A DNA stretch of 64,000 bases from Halorubrum sp. GN11_10-6_MGM (GTDB taxonomy: Archaea; Halobacteriota; Halobacteria; Halobacteriales; Haloferacaceae), in the NCBI RefSeq assembly GCF_005435165.1, contig NZ_SGUC01000008.1, forward strand, positions 1 through 64,000, read 5' to 3'. The notes below the pieces were generated by a model. It did not search any database. It was not told where the DNA came from and saw only the letters and a program-made list of their open reading frames with translations. A program made the translations under genes and the position numbers. Of the stretch, positions 52,177 through 59,837 are shown piece by piece (position 1 is the stretch's first letter; every line of letters starts with the position of its first letter).

Positions 52177-53418
52177 ATGTACTACGCCTACAAGTACCGT
52201 CTCAAGCCGTCCGACGCCCACCGTGAGGAGTTGGACCGCCACCGAGACATTTGTAGGCAACTGTACAACCACACGCTCTACCGTCTCAACGAGTACCAAG
52301 ACGAACACGGCGATCTGCCGTCCATGACCACCCTACGGTCGGAACTTCCCGACCTCAAGAAGTGGTGGGACGGCCTCTCGGACGTGTACTCGAAGGTTCT
52401 CCAGACCGTCGTGGAACGCCTGTTCGACAACCTCAAAGGCCTCTCCAAACTCAAGGAGAACGGCTACGCCGTCGGTCAACTCAAGTGGAAGCCGCCACGG
52501 GAGTTCCGCAGTTTCACGTACAGTCAGTCTGGCTTCAAGCTCGACAAGAAGGGCGGTCAGACTGTGCTGTCACTCTCGAAACTCGCGGACATACCGATTC
52601 GGCTTCACCGCGCCATCCCCGACGACGCGAACCTCAAACAGGTCACAATCAAGAAAGAACCGACAGGCGAGTGGTTCGCCACGTTCGGCGTCGAAATGGA
52701 CCGCGAACCGCCCGAACCGTCTGAGAACCCCGAGAAGTGCGTCGGTATTGACGTGGGGATTCTCAAGTACGCCCACGACACCGACGGCACGGCTGTCGGG
52801 TCGCTCGACCTCTCAGACGAACGCGACCGCTTGGAGCGCGAGCAACGGAAGCTCTCGCGCAAACAGCACGGGTCGAACAACTACGAGAAGCAACGGCGTC
52901 GAGTCGCGGAGTGTCACGCCGACCTCCGACGGAAGCGCCGTGACTTCTTGCACAAGCTCTCGGCGTACTACGCTCGGGAATACGACCTCGTGGCGGTCGA
53001 AGACCTGAATGTGAAGAAGATGATGGAAACTCCGTCGAACAGCCGTAATACTGCGTCTGCCGCGTGGCGAACGTTCCTCTCGTTGCTCGAATACAAGTGT
53101 GAGCGAGAAGGGACGCACTTCGTCGCGGTCAACCCGAGAGGGACGACCAAGGCGTGCGCGTCGTGCGGCGTTTCGACCGACAAGCCGTTGTGGGTCCGTG
53201 AACACTCCTGTCCCGCCTGCGGGTTTGAGGCGGACAGAGATGCGAACGCGGCGTGGAACATCCTTTTTCGCGGCCTCGAAGACGTAGGAGTGGGATACTC
53301 CGAATCAACGCCTGTGGAGACTGCGCTCCCTGTGGACACGCCTGTATCTGCAAAGCGCGTCGTGGAAGCAGGAAGCCCTACCCTCAAGGAGCGAACGGCG
53401 TCAACCGTGAGCGAGTAG
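52177..53418 (+). CDS. tnpB: TnpB RNA-guided nuclease (IS200/IS605)
   Basis: The 413-residue protein has the RuvC acids Asp192 (CVGIDVG), Glu275 (VAVEDLNV) and Asp355 (ADRDANAAWNIL). The zinc ribbon is C327-x2-C330 and C345-x2-C348. All parts are intact, so it may be an active nuclease guided by an omega RNA that overlaps the gene's 3' end and continues into flank. The segment 53376-53428 can fold as a stem with CTACCC/GGGTAG. It is a typical haloarchaeal representative, with an Arg/Lys-rich N-terminus. Confidence 0.92.
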   Translation: MYYAYKYRLKPSDAHREELDRHRDICRQLYNHTLYRLNEYQDEHGDLPSMTTLRSELPDLKKWWDGLSDVYSKVLQTVVERLFDNLKGLSKLKENGYAVGQLKWKPPREFRSFTYSQSGFKLDKKGGQTVLSLSKLADIPIRLHRAIPDDANLKQVTIKKEPTGEWFATFGVEMDREPPEPSENPEKCVGIDVGILKYAHDTDGTAVGSLDLSDERDRLEREQRKLSRKQHGSNNYEKQRRRVAECHADLRRKRRDFLHKLSAYYAREYDLVAVEDLNVKKMMETPSNSRNTASAAWRTFLSLLEYKCEREGTHFVAVNPRGTTKACASCGVSTDKPLWVREHSCPACGFEADRDANAAWNILFRGLEDVGVGYSESTPVETALPVDTPVSAKRVVEAGSPTLKERTASTVSE

Positions 53419-53450
53419 GGTAGGGTAGTTCACCTGCCTCTCTGTTCTAT
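53376..53450 (+). ncRNA. Probable omega RNA 3' scaffold of tnpB
   Basis: The end of tnpB folds by CTACCC (53380s) pairing with GGGTAG (53417-53426). In known TnpB systems the guide RNA overlaps the tnpB 3' end and its guide begins after the element end, which here would be near 53434. The start of the transcript cannot be placed by eye. Confidence 0.45.
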
Positions 53451-54064
53451 GTATCTTCGCTTCCGCCTGTGTCAGCTCTGAGGACTGCGTTCACGTATTC
53501 GTCCGCGGTTCGTCTGGCCGTTGCGAGCGTTTCAGTCTCGTCCAGAACGACTGCTCGAGTGCGCCCCCCGTCGACGATGGTCATGAGTGCCCGTGCTACG
53601 TGTTCGGAGTCAACGTCAGTGAATATGTCTTCACTAATGCCGTGATCAATCACGGTCCTAAGCAGATACTGGACGTACTCGTCGTTCTGCTGGAATCGGT
53701 CGGCGAACGCTTCCTTGTACGGCGCTTGACTCCGCATCTCCAGCATTGCGATCAACAAGTCGTGGTGGTCTTCGGGAGCAACGAGCAACTTGTCGAGTAG
53801 AAGTTCCAATCGCTGTTCGGGAGCGGTTGTCTGAACCTCATGTATCGTCTCACCGAATTGGTTAAGCACATAGTCCAGAAACGCGACCAGGAGGTCATCT
53901 TTCGTGTCGTAGTGGTAATGAACGGCAGCGGTCGATTTCCCGTACTCATCGGCAATACGTTTGATCGTGAGATCTGCGTATCCGTGGTCGCGAAGCGCGC
54001 GATAGGTCGCACGCATAATCTCCTCGTCAGAATCTGACGAAGTCCGGTCCGGCGGGTCGGCCAT
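53447..54064 (-). CDS. TetR-family regulator
   Basis: The 205-residue protein has the helix-turn-helix EEIMRATYRALRDHGYADLTIKRIADEYGKSTAAVHYHYDTKDDLLVAFLDYVL, close to those of the regulators at 47207 and 54237. The ligand-binding part follows (LLRTVIDHGISEDIFTDVDSEHVARALMTIVDGG). It is divergent from the TetR-MATE operon. It may control that operon or act on a drug or lipid signal. Its own operator is not obvious. Confidence 0.87.
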   Translation of the reverse strand: MADPPDRTSSDSDEEIMRATYRALRDHGYADLTIKRIADEYGKSTAAVHYHYDTKDDLLVAFLDYVLNQFGETIHEVQTTAPEQRLELLLDKLLVAPEDHHDLLIAMLEMRSQAPYKEAFADRFQQNDEYVQYLLRTVIDHGISEDIFTDVDSEHVARALMTIVDGGRTRAVVLDETETLATARRTADEYVNAVLRADTGGSEDT

Positions 54065-54204
54065 TAGTAGAATATTCGTCCTGCTCCAAATAACAGTTTT
54101 GACACACTCGTCAGAACCGTTGGCGCGATATCCTCCCGTAGCGGTTGGGTTTGACGAAAGTATCGATAGCCCCCGGTTGAGTTTTGTACTCCCGAAGTCT
54201 TTTG

Positions 54205-54218
54205 ACTAACCGGTTAGT
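54205..54218. promoter_or_regulatory. TetR-type operator candidate D
   Basis: ACTAACCGGTTAGT is a perfect 14-bp palindrome 19 bp before the ATG at 54237. Its position fits repression of the TetR-MATE operon by its own TetR protein. Confidence 0.7.
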
Positions 54219-54236
54219 AAGTAAAATATCGACTAC

Positions 54237-54836
54237 ATGGCAAACGACCCAGCCACTGAGATCCTGGACGCCACGTACCGTGCCCTCTGCGAGCATGGCT
54301 ACGCAAATCTTACACTCCAGGATATCGCTGCCGAAGCAGACGCCAGCAAGTCGTCCATCCACTACCACTACGATTCAAAAGACCAGTTGTTCGTTGCCTT
54401 CCTCGACGACCTGTACGAGCGATTTACCGACCGAGTGGACTCTCCCGAGGGAGATACGCCCAACGAACAGCTTGAAGAGCTCCTTCAGGTTCTACTGACT
54501 ACCGACGCTGAGCCGCCTCTGAGAGAGTTCCGAACCGCAATGCTCGAACTGAAGGCACAGGCCCCGTACAATTCGACTCTACAGGAACGTCTCACCGACT
54601 TCGATGAGTTCCTGATCGAACAGTTGCGAGAAATACTCGCGGCTGGCATGGACGACGGTGAGTTCGCCGACGACATCGAGCCAGCCCGCGACGCAGAATT
54701 CCTCGCAACGACAATCACCGGCGCACAGACTCGCCATGTCACAATCAACCAGTCCTCTGACCAACTCTACGATACGATGACCAGATACATCGAGCGACAT
54801 CTCCTCGCCGACGAGCAACCGGAGGTTGGACGGTAA
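54237..54836 (+). CDS. TetR-family regulator of MATE operon
   Basis: The 199-residue protein shows TEILDATYRALCEHGYANLTLQDIAAEADASKSSIHYHYDSKDQLFVAFLDDLY, a TetR helix-turn-helix. Its stop overlaps the ATG of the MATE gene (TAATG), so the two are coupled. The perfect palindrome at 54205-54218 sits in its promoter. It should sense an exporter substrate and release the operon. Confidence 0.9.
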   Translation: MANDPATEILDATYRALCEHGYANLTLQDIAAEADASKSSIHYHYDSKDQLFVAFLDDLYERFTDRVDSPEGDTPNEQLEELLQVLLTTDAEPPLREFRTAMLELKAQAPYNSTLQERLTDFDEFLIEQLREILAAGMDDGEFADDIEPARDAEFLATTITGAQTRHVTINQSSDQLYDTMTRYIERHLLADEQPEVGR

Positions 54837-56335
54837 TGGGGTTGTTCAGCCGTATTGGTTCGCTCTTCAAGGGCCCAGAAGAGTTCGACCTCACATCGGG
54901 TGGAATCGCGAAACCACTGTTTTTTCTCTCGATGCCGATCGTCGTCACGAACCTCTTCCAGACCGCGTACAATTTGGCGGACACGTTTTGGCTGGGCCAG
55001 TACAGCACCGATGCACTAGCGGCGATCAGTTTTGCGTTCCCGATGGTGTTCCTGCTTATCTCACTGGGAATGGGGATTTCAGTTGCAGGAAGCGTCCTCG
55101 TCGCCCAGTTCACGGGCGCTGATGAGGAGCGGGAAGCCGAGTACGCGGCGTCTCAAACCGTGACCTTCGCAGTCATCGCATCGGTGATCCTCGGCGCCAT
55201 CGGATACTTCGCCATCGAAGACTTCCTCGCAGTAATGGGCGCGTCACAGGACGTCCTGCCGCTAGCGACGAGTTACATGGAGGTCATTTCACTGGGGCTG
55301 CTGTTTATGTTCGGTTTCGCGGTGTTCATCGCGCTAATGCGAGGGTACGGTGATACCATCACCCCGATGCTGGTGATGTTCGGGTCGGTCGTCCTGAATA
55401 TCGTCATCGACCCATTCCTAATCTTTGGGTTCGAGAACAACCCCGTTTTCGGGATGTTCGGACTTGGTAGTCTCGAATCCACGCTATTCGCCGTAACTGG
55501 CTACACGGGTTCCGGTATTACTGGTGCGGCACTTGCAACTGTCTTTTCCCGCGGGCTCGCGCTGGTCGTCGGCCTTGCAGTCATGTTCCGAGGGACACGC
55601 GGCGTCCAGATCCACATCCGTGATATGGTTCCGAACCTCTCCTATCTGCGACGCCTCGTCCGGATCGGGTTACCTGCTTCTATTGAGGGGATGGGCCGAG
55701 CGCTGTCGATGAACCTGCTGCTGTTCATTGTCGCGTTGTTCCCGGACGCGGTCGTCGCTGCTTACGGTATCGGCACGCGGGTCTTCTCGGTTATTTTCCT
55801 CCCCGCCATCGCGGTTGCTCGGGGAGTCGAGACAATGACAGGCCAAAATATGGGTGCGGACAAGCCGGACCGTGTCGAAAAAGCGGCAGGGCTGGCGTCG
55901 AAAGTGCTCTTCACCGTCCTCACGGTCGCGGGGGTCGTTGTCTTCTTCGTCGCGGCACCCATCGCCGACGTGTTCACGACCGACCCCGAGGTCGTCGACA
56001 TCGCCGCGCAGTTCCTTCGCTACGTCGCGTTGACCTTCGGGTTCATCGGGATTATGCGAGCCTATACGGGCAGCTTCCGCGGTGCCGGCAAGACGCTCAC
56101 CGCGGCGGCGATCTCCGTGCTGATGCTCGGGATTATCCGGTTCCCGATTGCATGGATCGCCTCTGGACCGCTCGGTGAGCGCGGAATCTGGCTGTCGTTC
56201 GCGATTTCGAACGTCGTTGGAGCGATCATCGCCTATTCATGGTACCGGCGCGGCACGTGGCGCGAGAGTGACTTGACCGAATCCAAAGTCGACCTCGACG
56301 AGACCAGTGTCGAGACAGCAGCAGGTGATGACTGA
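54836..56335 (+). CDS. MATE-family efflux transporter
   Basis: MATE proteins export drugs or metabolites in exchange for sodium or protons. This 499-residue protein has twelve predicted helices and the two-half structure of the family (GGIAKPLFFLSMPIVVTNLFQTAYNLADTFWLGQYSTDALAA at the start, a repeat beginning near PASIEGMGRALSMNLLLFIVALF). It is DinF/NorM-like and complete. It is translated from an overlap with the TetR gene, so it is directly controlled by that regulator. The substrate is not known. Confidence 0.9.
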   Translation: MGLFSRIGSLFKGPEEFDLTSGGIAKPLFFLSMPIVVTNLFQTAYNLADTFWLGQYSTDALAAISFAFPMVFLLISLGMGISVAGSVLVAQFTGADEEREAEYAASQTVTFAVIASVILGAIGYFAIEDFLAVMGASQDVLPLATSYMEVISLGLLFMFGFAVFIALMRGYGDTITPMLVMFGSVVLNIVIDPFLIFGFENNPVFGMFGLGSLESTLFAVTGYTGSGITGAALATVFSRGLALVVGLAVMFRGTRGVQIHIRDMVPNLSYLRRLVRIGLPASIEGMGRALSMNLLLFIVALFPDAVVAAYGIGTRVFSVIFLPAIAVARGVETMTGQNMGADKPDRVEKAAGLASKVLFTVLTVAGVVVFFVAAPIADVFTTDPEVVDIAAQFLRYVALTFGFIGIMRAYTGSFRGAGKTLTAAAISVLMLGIIRFPIAWIASGPLGERGIWLSFAISNVVGAIIAYSWYRRGTWRESDLTESKVDLDETSVETAAGDD

Positions 56336-56340
56336 AACCG

Positions 56341-57138
56341 ATGACTGACACAGAGCCTGTTCACCCCTCACAGATCGAGCGCTACTTTGAACAGGTGCTC
56401 AGCACCGGGGACGAGGCCAATCTTCCGCTCGTTCACGATGTACTGGACGATAGCCCCGACAGATGGTACGGACAGTTGGTGGTGACCGTATACGATTCAC
56501 TGTCAGATCACCAGGACCGTGAGGATGTCCTTCCTTACGCCGCCGCAGTCGAATTACTCCGGGGATACGTTCGTCTCCGAAATCGGCTACTCCTCACTCT
56601 CACTGATAAACACGCGTATTCGCTTACGCTGGATCCGACAGCGGCACTGCTGGCCGGGGATTATCTGTATACAGCGGCATTTTCGTCACTCCGTTCAAGA
56701 CCCGACTCTTCGTCGAGTGAGTGTTTCGAGATACTGACGACAGCTCTCGAAACCGTCACGGAGGCATTTACGCGCACCTACACCGCGGCCGGATTCACAG
56801 ACCACGACCAAGCGAAATTTCTCGATGACACTGCGGGGAGTCTCGGTGAAGGTGCGGCGGCCCTTGGAGCGACACTGGCTGGTGTCGACGAACCGGTTCG
56901 CCGACACTGCGAACGACTCGGTCGCGGGCTCAGTACCGCCCGACAGATCAACTACGTGCTCGATACGGATCCAACCGAGGCGATGGTTGTCCTGCCAACG
57001 TTCGATGAGTCACAATTCCGTCAGTATGCAGGACAGCGGCGAGATGAGGCTGCTCTGGCTCTCGACACCCTGTCAGAGACCGTCGATGTAACGCGTCTGC
57101 GAGCGTTGGCCGATGTGACTGTAACGAGACACGACTAA
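56341..57138 (+). CDS. Degenerate polyprenyl-synthase-like protein
   Basis: The 265-residue helical protein resembles the isoprenyl diphosphate synthase fold: AVELLRGYVRLRNRLLL, then SLTLDPTAALLAGDYLYTAAFSSLRS where enzymes have a Gly-Asp-x-Leu motif, and later TARQINYVLDTDP. The catalytic DDxxD motifs are absent, so it probably is not an active chain-elongation enzyme, but could be a partner of one. It lies 5 bp after the MATE gene and in its operon. The second half may recruit prenyl ligands. Confidence 0.5.
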   Translation: MTDTEPVHPSQIERYFEQVLSTGDEANLPLVHDVLDDSPDRWYGQLVVTVYDSLSDHQDREDVLPYAAAVELLRGYVRLRNRLLLTLTDKHAYSLTLDPTAALLAGDYLYTAAFSSLRSRPDSSSSECFEILTTALETVTEAFTRTYTAAGFTDHDQAKFLDDTAGSLGEGAAALGATLAGVDEPVRRHCERLGRGLSTARQINYVLDTDPTEAMVVLPTFDESQFRQYAGQRRDEAALALDTLSETVDVTRLRALADVTVTRHD

Positions 57139-57307
57139 CAGAGCTGAGCTACTAATTACGACGCACTCGATTAACTATACAGACATCTGACAGATCCGCA
57201 CTGTAATCTACCACGCCCTGAAATGCGTGGCATTCAGCGTGAGCTTCCTTTATAACCGCTGAGAGCGGTAGGCGAATCCTCACCGTTCACTCACCCGAAT
57301 TTCCGAA
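57139..57307. mobile_element. IS200/IS605-like right-end remnant
   Basis: CCACGC/GCGTGG (57211-57230) and ACCGCT/AGCGGT (57255-57269) are neighbouring hairpins of the kind found at ends of tnpB-type elements. The stretch ends with TTCAC (57286-57290), as do those at 1398 and 53433. No transposase is present. It might also act as terminator for the MATE operon. Confidence 0.4.
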
Positions 57308-58000
57308 TCAGACAGTAGAAGACATCGATTCATCTGCGAACAATCCAGTGATAACCGTGTCGATCAGTGCCTCCTCAACCTCATCATAGGTTTCGTTCAG
57401 GACGATAGGTGTGTTCTGTGCTTGCGTGACGAACAGCAGCGACCGTAGGAGTCCTCGTACGATATCCGGATCGTCTATCCGGACATCATCGCGCGCAACC
57501 CATGCTTCCGGCTGCGGTAACACGCGGAAATCTGCTTCGGCACCTGTGTCGGGTTTGTTGTCGCTATCGCCTTCACTAATCGTGCCCGTGTTATTGTCGT
57601 CCCCTGTACTGGTAGCATCATCATAGTTTGTTCCATTCAACTGCTCATCGATCCGCCGTATCTCACCCTCCACAAACAGCCTCCGAATAAGAGGGTTCGA
57701 TCGGACTTGCTTAAGCGTCGTCCGCAGGATCATTTCAGCTTCCGCCTGTGGTGTCTCCACCTCACCGACGACTGCTTCGAGTTGTTCAAATAACTGATCG
57801 CGCTCAGAGACCAGCACAACAAGATACAGTTGCTCTTTCGAGTCAAAAAACTGGTAGAACGTACTAGTACCGATTCCCACCTCTTCCGTAATATCACTCA
57901 CACGCGTTCGATCGAAACCGAACTGCGCGAAAAGTTTGTGGCCCGCCTCGATCAACTCTTTGCGGATACGCTCGCGATCTTCATCGGTAAAGCGCGCCAT
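57308..58000 (-). CDS. TetR-family regulator of RND exporter
   Basis: The 230-residue protein starts ARFTDEDRERIRKELIEAGHKLFAQFGFDRTRVSDITEEVGIGTSTFYQFFDSKEQLYLVVL, a clear TetR helix-turn-helix. An acidic insertion (about residues 120-150) rich in Asn, Asp and Thr interrupts the ligand-binding part. It is divergent from the CARDB/RND genes and a 29-bp palindrome (58064-58092) lies between, so it most likely represses the exporter. Confidence 0.88.
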   Translation of the reverse strand: MARFTDEDRERIRKELIEAGHKLFAQFGFDRTRVSDITEEVGIGTSTFYQFFDSKEQLYLVVLVSERDQLFEQLEAVVGEVETPQAEAEMILRTTLKQVRSNPLIRRLFVEGEIRRIDEQLNGTNYDDATSTGDDNNTGTISEGDSDNKPDTGAEADFRVLPQPEAWVARDDVRIDDPDIVRGLLRSLLFVTQAQNTPIVLNETYDEVEEALIDTVITGLFADESMSSTV

Positions 58001-58063
58001 TATTGCTTCCTCGTGTCAGCTGCGACGGCTTCGTTTTTTTGCTCCATACCGAGATGCGAGAGC

Positions 58064-58092
58064 CCAAGAACAAAATGTTTATTGGTTCTCGG
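58064..58092. promoter_or_regulatory. Operator candidate between TetR and RND genes
   Basis: The arms CCAAGAACAAA (58064-58074) and TTGGTTCTCGG (58082-58092) match as an imperfect inverted repeat (CCxAGAACxAA with TTxGTTCTxGG). The centre TTTATT is a TATA-like box for the right-hand operon, so binding would block it. Confidence 0.6.
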
Positions 58093-58202
58093 GGGGAGTA
58101 GTGAGTGTGCAACGAGCTTGCCACTTCTCGCCGAATAGTCCCGCAACGGAATTCCCCCGATCCCGGAGTACAATCACCACGACTATCGAGGTGCGGTAGC
58201 GC

Positions 58203-59834
58203 ATGCGGACTCGCCCCCTATCCGTTGTGCTTGTGAGTGTGCTTCTCCTCACTAGTGGTCTCGGCATCGGTGCTGTCGGCGCCGAGCTAACCGGCTCCAA
58301 CGCCGCGTCCGGTGTCGGCGTTGGAGCGCCCGCACAGGCCTCGAATATCGGTGGGTCTCCTGATCTCGACGTGTTCGCGCCGAACCCGAACCTTGTCCCC
58401 GGCCGGACCAACCAGATCACCCTCCAGATCGCCAACGACGGCAACCTCCGGTTCGGGAACGCTGCGAACAGTGATATTGTCACTACCGCGCGCAACGTCC
58501 GCGCTGAGGTCGAGGCGAGTGGGCCACTATCTGTCGAGTCGGGCGAGACGTCGATCGGCAGCGTGACGACAGGCGCCCCCGGCGAACTACCGGTGAGTCT
58601 GAACGTGCCGCAGGGCGTCGAGCCCGGAACATACTCGCTGGATCTAGATCTCACCTACGGCTACATCTCCTCCGGCGAGAGCCGAACCGTAACGGTCTCC
58701 CGCGACGTGGAGGTGCGCGTGCGTGACGACGCCCGGTTCCAAGTCGTTGACATCGACAGCGACGCGCAGATCGGTGACAGCGGCACCGTTGAGGCGACGA
58801 TCGAGAATGTCGGCGCGGAGACGGCCCACAATGCTGACGTGACTTTCGGGACGCAAAGTAGCAGCGTCACAGTGAGTGACGGTCAGTCCGACACCGTCCG
58901 GATCGAGGAGATCGAACCCGGCGAGACGACATCTGTCGCATACGAGGTGGGCGTCGCGTCCGATCTACCAGTCCAGCAGTACACGCTTGCCGGTTCCGTG
59001 CAGTTCGAAGACCCTGACGGGATCACCCGCACCGATGATGGGCTCTCACTCGGGATCCTCCCGCTTGCCGAACAGGAGTTCGCATTCACTAACGTGGAGT
59101 CACAGCTTCGCGTCGCCGAGGACGGCGAACTGGTCGGCACCGTTCGCAACGACGGCCCTGTTCCGGCCCGTAGCGTTGTTGTTCAGTACGCCGGCAATTC
59201 CCAGAGCGTGATCCCGGCAGAGCGGTCGACCGCTGTAGGGACGCTTGATTCCGGTGAATCCGCGAACTTCACACTGCCAATCTCGATTAGTGGCGAGGCC
59301 GAGTCCGGCCTGCGCTCGCTCGATATGGCAGTCCAGTACCGAAACGGTGAAGATGAGTTGCGGGCCTTCGAAGACCTCGTCGTCGACGCTGAGATTGCCC
59401 CTGAGCGCGACCGTTTCGACGTTGCGGTCGAGAACCGCACTATCCAGTCAGACGGGGCTCGTACCGTTGATGTCACCGTAACGAATAACCTCAACGAGAC
59501 TGCCAGCGACGTCGAGGCACGGTTGTTCGCCGACGATCCGCTCGATACAGGTGATACCGACACGGGATACGTCCAATCACTCGACTCCGGGGAAACCACC
59601 ACGATGACTTTCGAGTTGACTACTACAGGCTCTGCAACGCCGGGTAGCACGTACCCAATCTCGCTTGACTTCCGGTACGATGACGCGGACGGAGACAGCC
59701 AACTGACAGACACCTACCGTGTCCCGATAGACGTGATCGAGAGTGAGGGCGGCGGACTGCCGCTGCCAGTTATCATTGTCGCGCTGCTTGTCGTTGGGAC
59801 GGGGGCGCTTGTCGTCTACCGGAGGCGGCAGTAA
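58203..59834 (+). CDS. Exported CARDB-domain (COG1361-like) protein
   Basis: The 543-residue protein has a cleavable signal (LSVVLVSVLLLTSGLGIGAVGAE), several immunoglobulin-like CARDB repeats (GRTNQITLQIANDGNLRFGN, TVEATIENVGAETAHNADV, LVGTVRNDGPVPARSVVV, TVDVTVTNNLNETASDVEA) and a C-terminal membrane anchor (PLPVIIVALLVVGTGALVVYRRRQ). It thus stands on the outer face. The neighbouring RND gene starts 3 bp after it, and such CARDB/RND pairs are conserved in haloarchaea. It may be the periplasm-side partner of the pump. Confidence 0.8.
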   Translation: MRTRPLSVVLVSVLLLTSGLGIGAVGAELTGSNAASGVGVGAPAQASNIGGSPDLDVFAPNPNLVPGRTNQITLQIANDGNLRFGNAANSDIVTTARNVRAEVEASGPLSVESGETSIGSVTTGAPGELPVSLNVPQGVEPGTYSLDLDLTYGYISSGESRTVTVSRDVEVRVRDDARFQVVDIDSDAQIGDSGTVEATIENVGAETAHNADVTFGTQSSSVTVSDGQSDTVRIEEIEPGETTSVAYEVGVASDLPVQQYTLAGSVQFEDPDGITRTDDGLSLGILPLAEQEFAFTNVESQLRVAEDGELVGTVRNDGPVPARSVVVQYAGNSQSVIPAERSTAVGTLDSGESANFTLPISISGEAESGLRSLDMAVQYRNGEDELRAFEDLVVDAEIAPERDRFDVAVENRTIQSDGARTVDVTVTNNLNETASDVEARLFADDPLDTGDTDTGYVQSLDSGETTTMTFELTTTGSATPGSTYPISLDFRYDDADGDSQLTDTYRVPIDVIESEGGGLPLPVIIVALLVVGTGALVVYRRRQ

Positions 59835-59837
59835 CCG

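Larger units (their letters stand above)
51595..53433 (+). mobile_element. IS200/IS605-family element with tnpA and tnpB
   Basis: The left end has TGAAAG and GCTAAGCCCCC (51606-51616), and the right end TTCAC (53429-53433) after the stem CTACCC/GGGTAG (53379-53426). The genes tnpA and tnpB lie in the same direction with 6 bp between them. No inverted terminal repeats or duplication are expected for this family. Limits are approximate. Confidence 0.75.

Noticed and set aside
58079-58654. Minus-strand frame of 191 codons opposite the CARDB gene
   Set aside because: Antisense of a strong coding region, without any domain or promoter.
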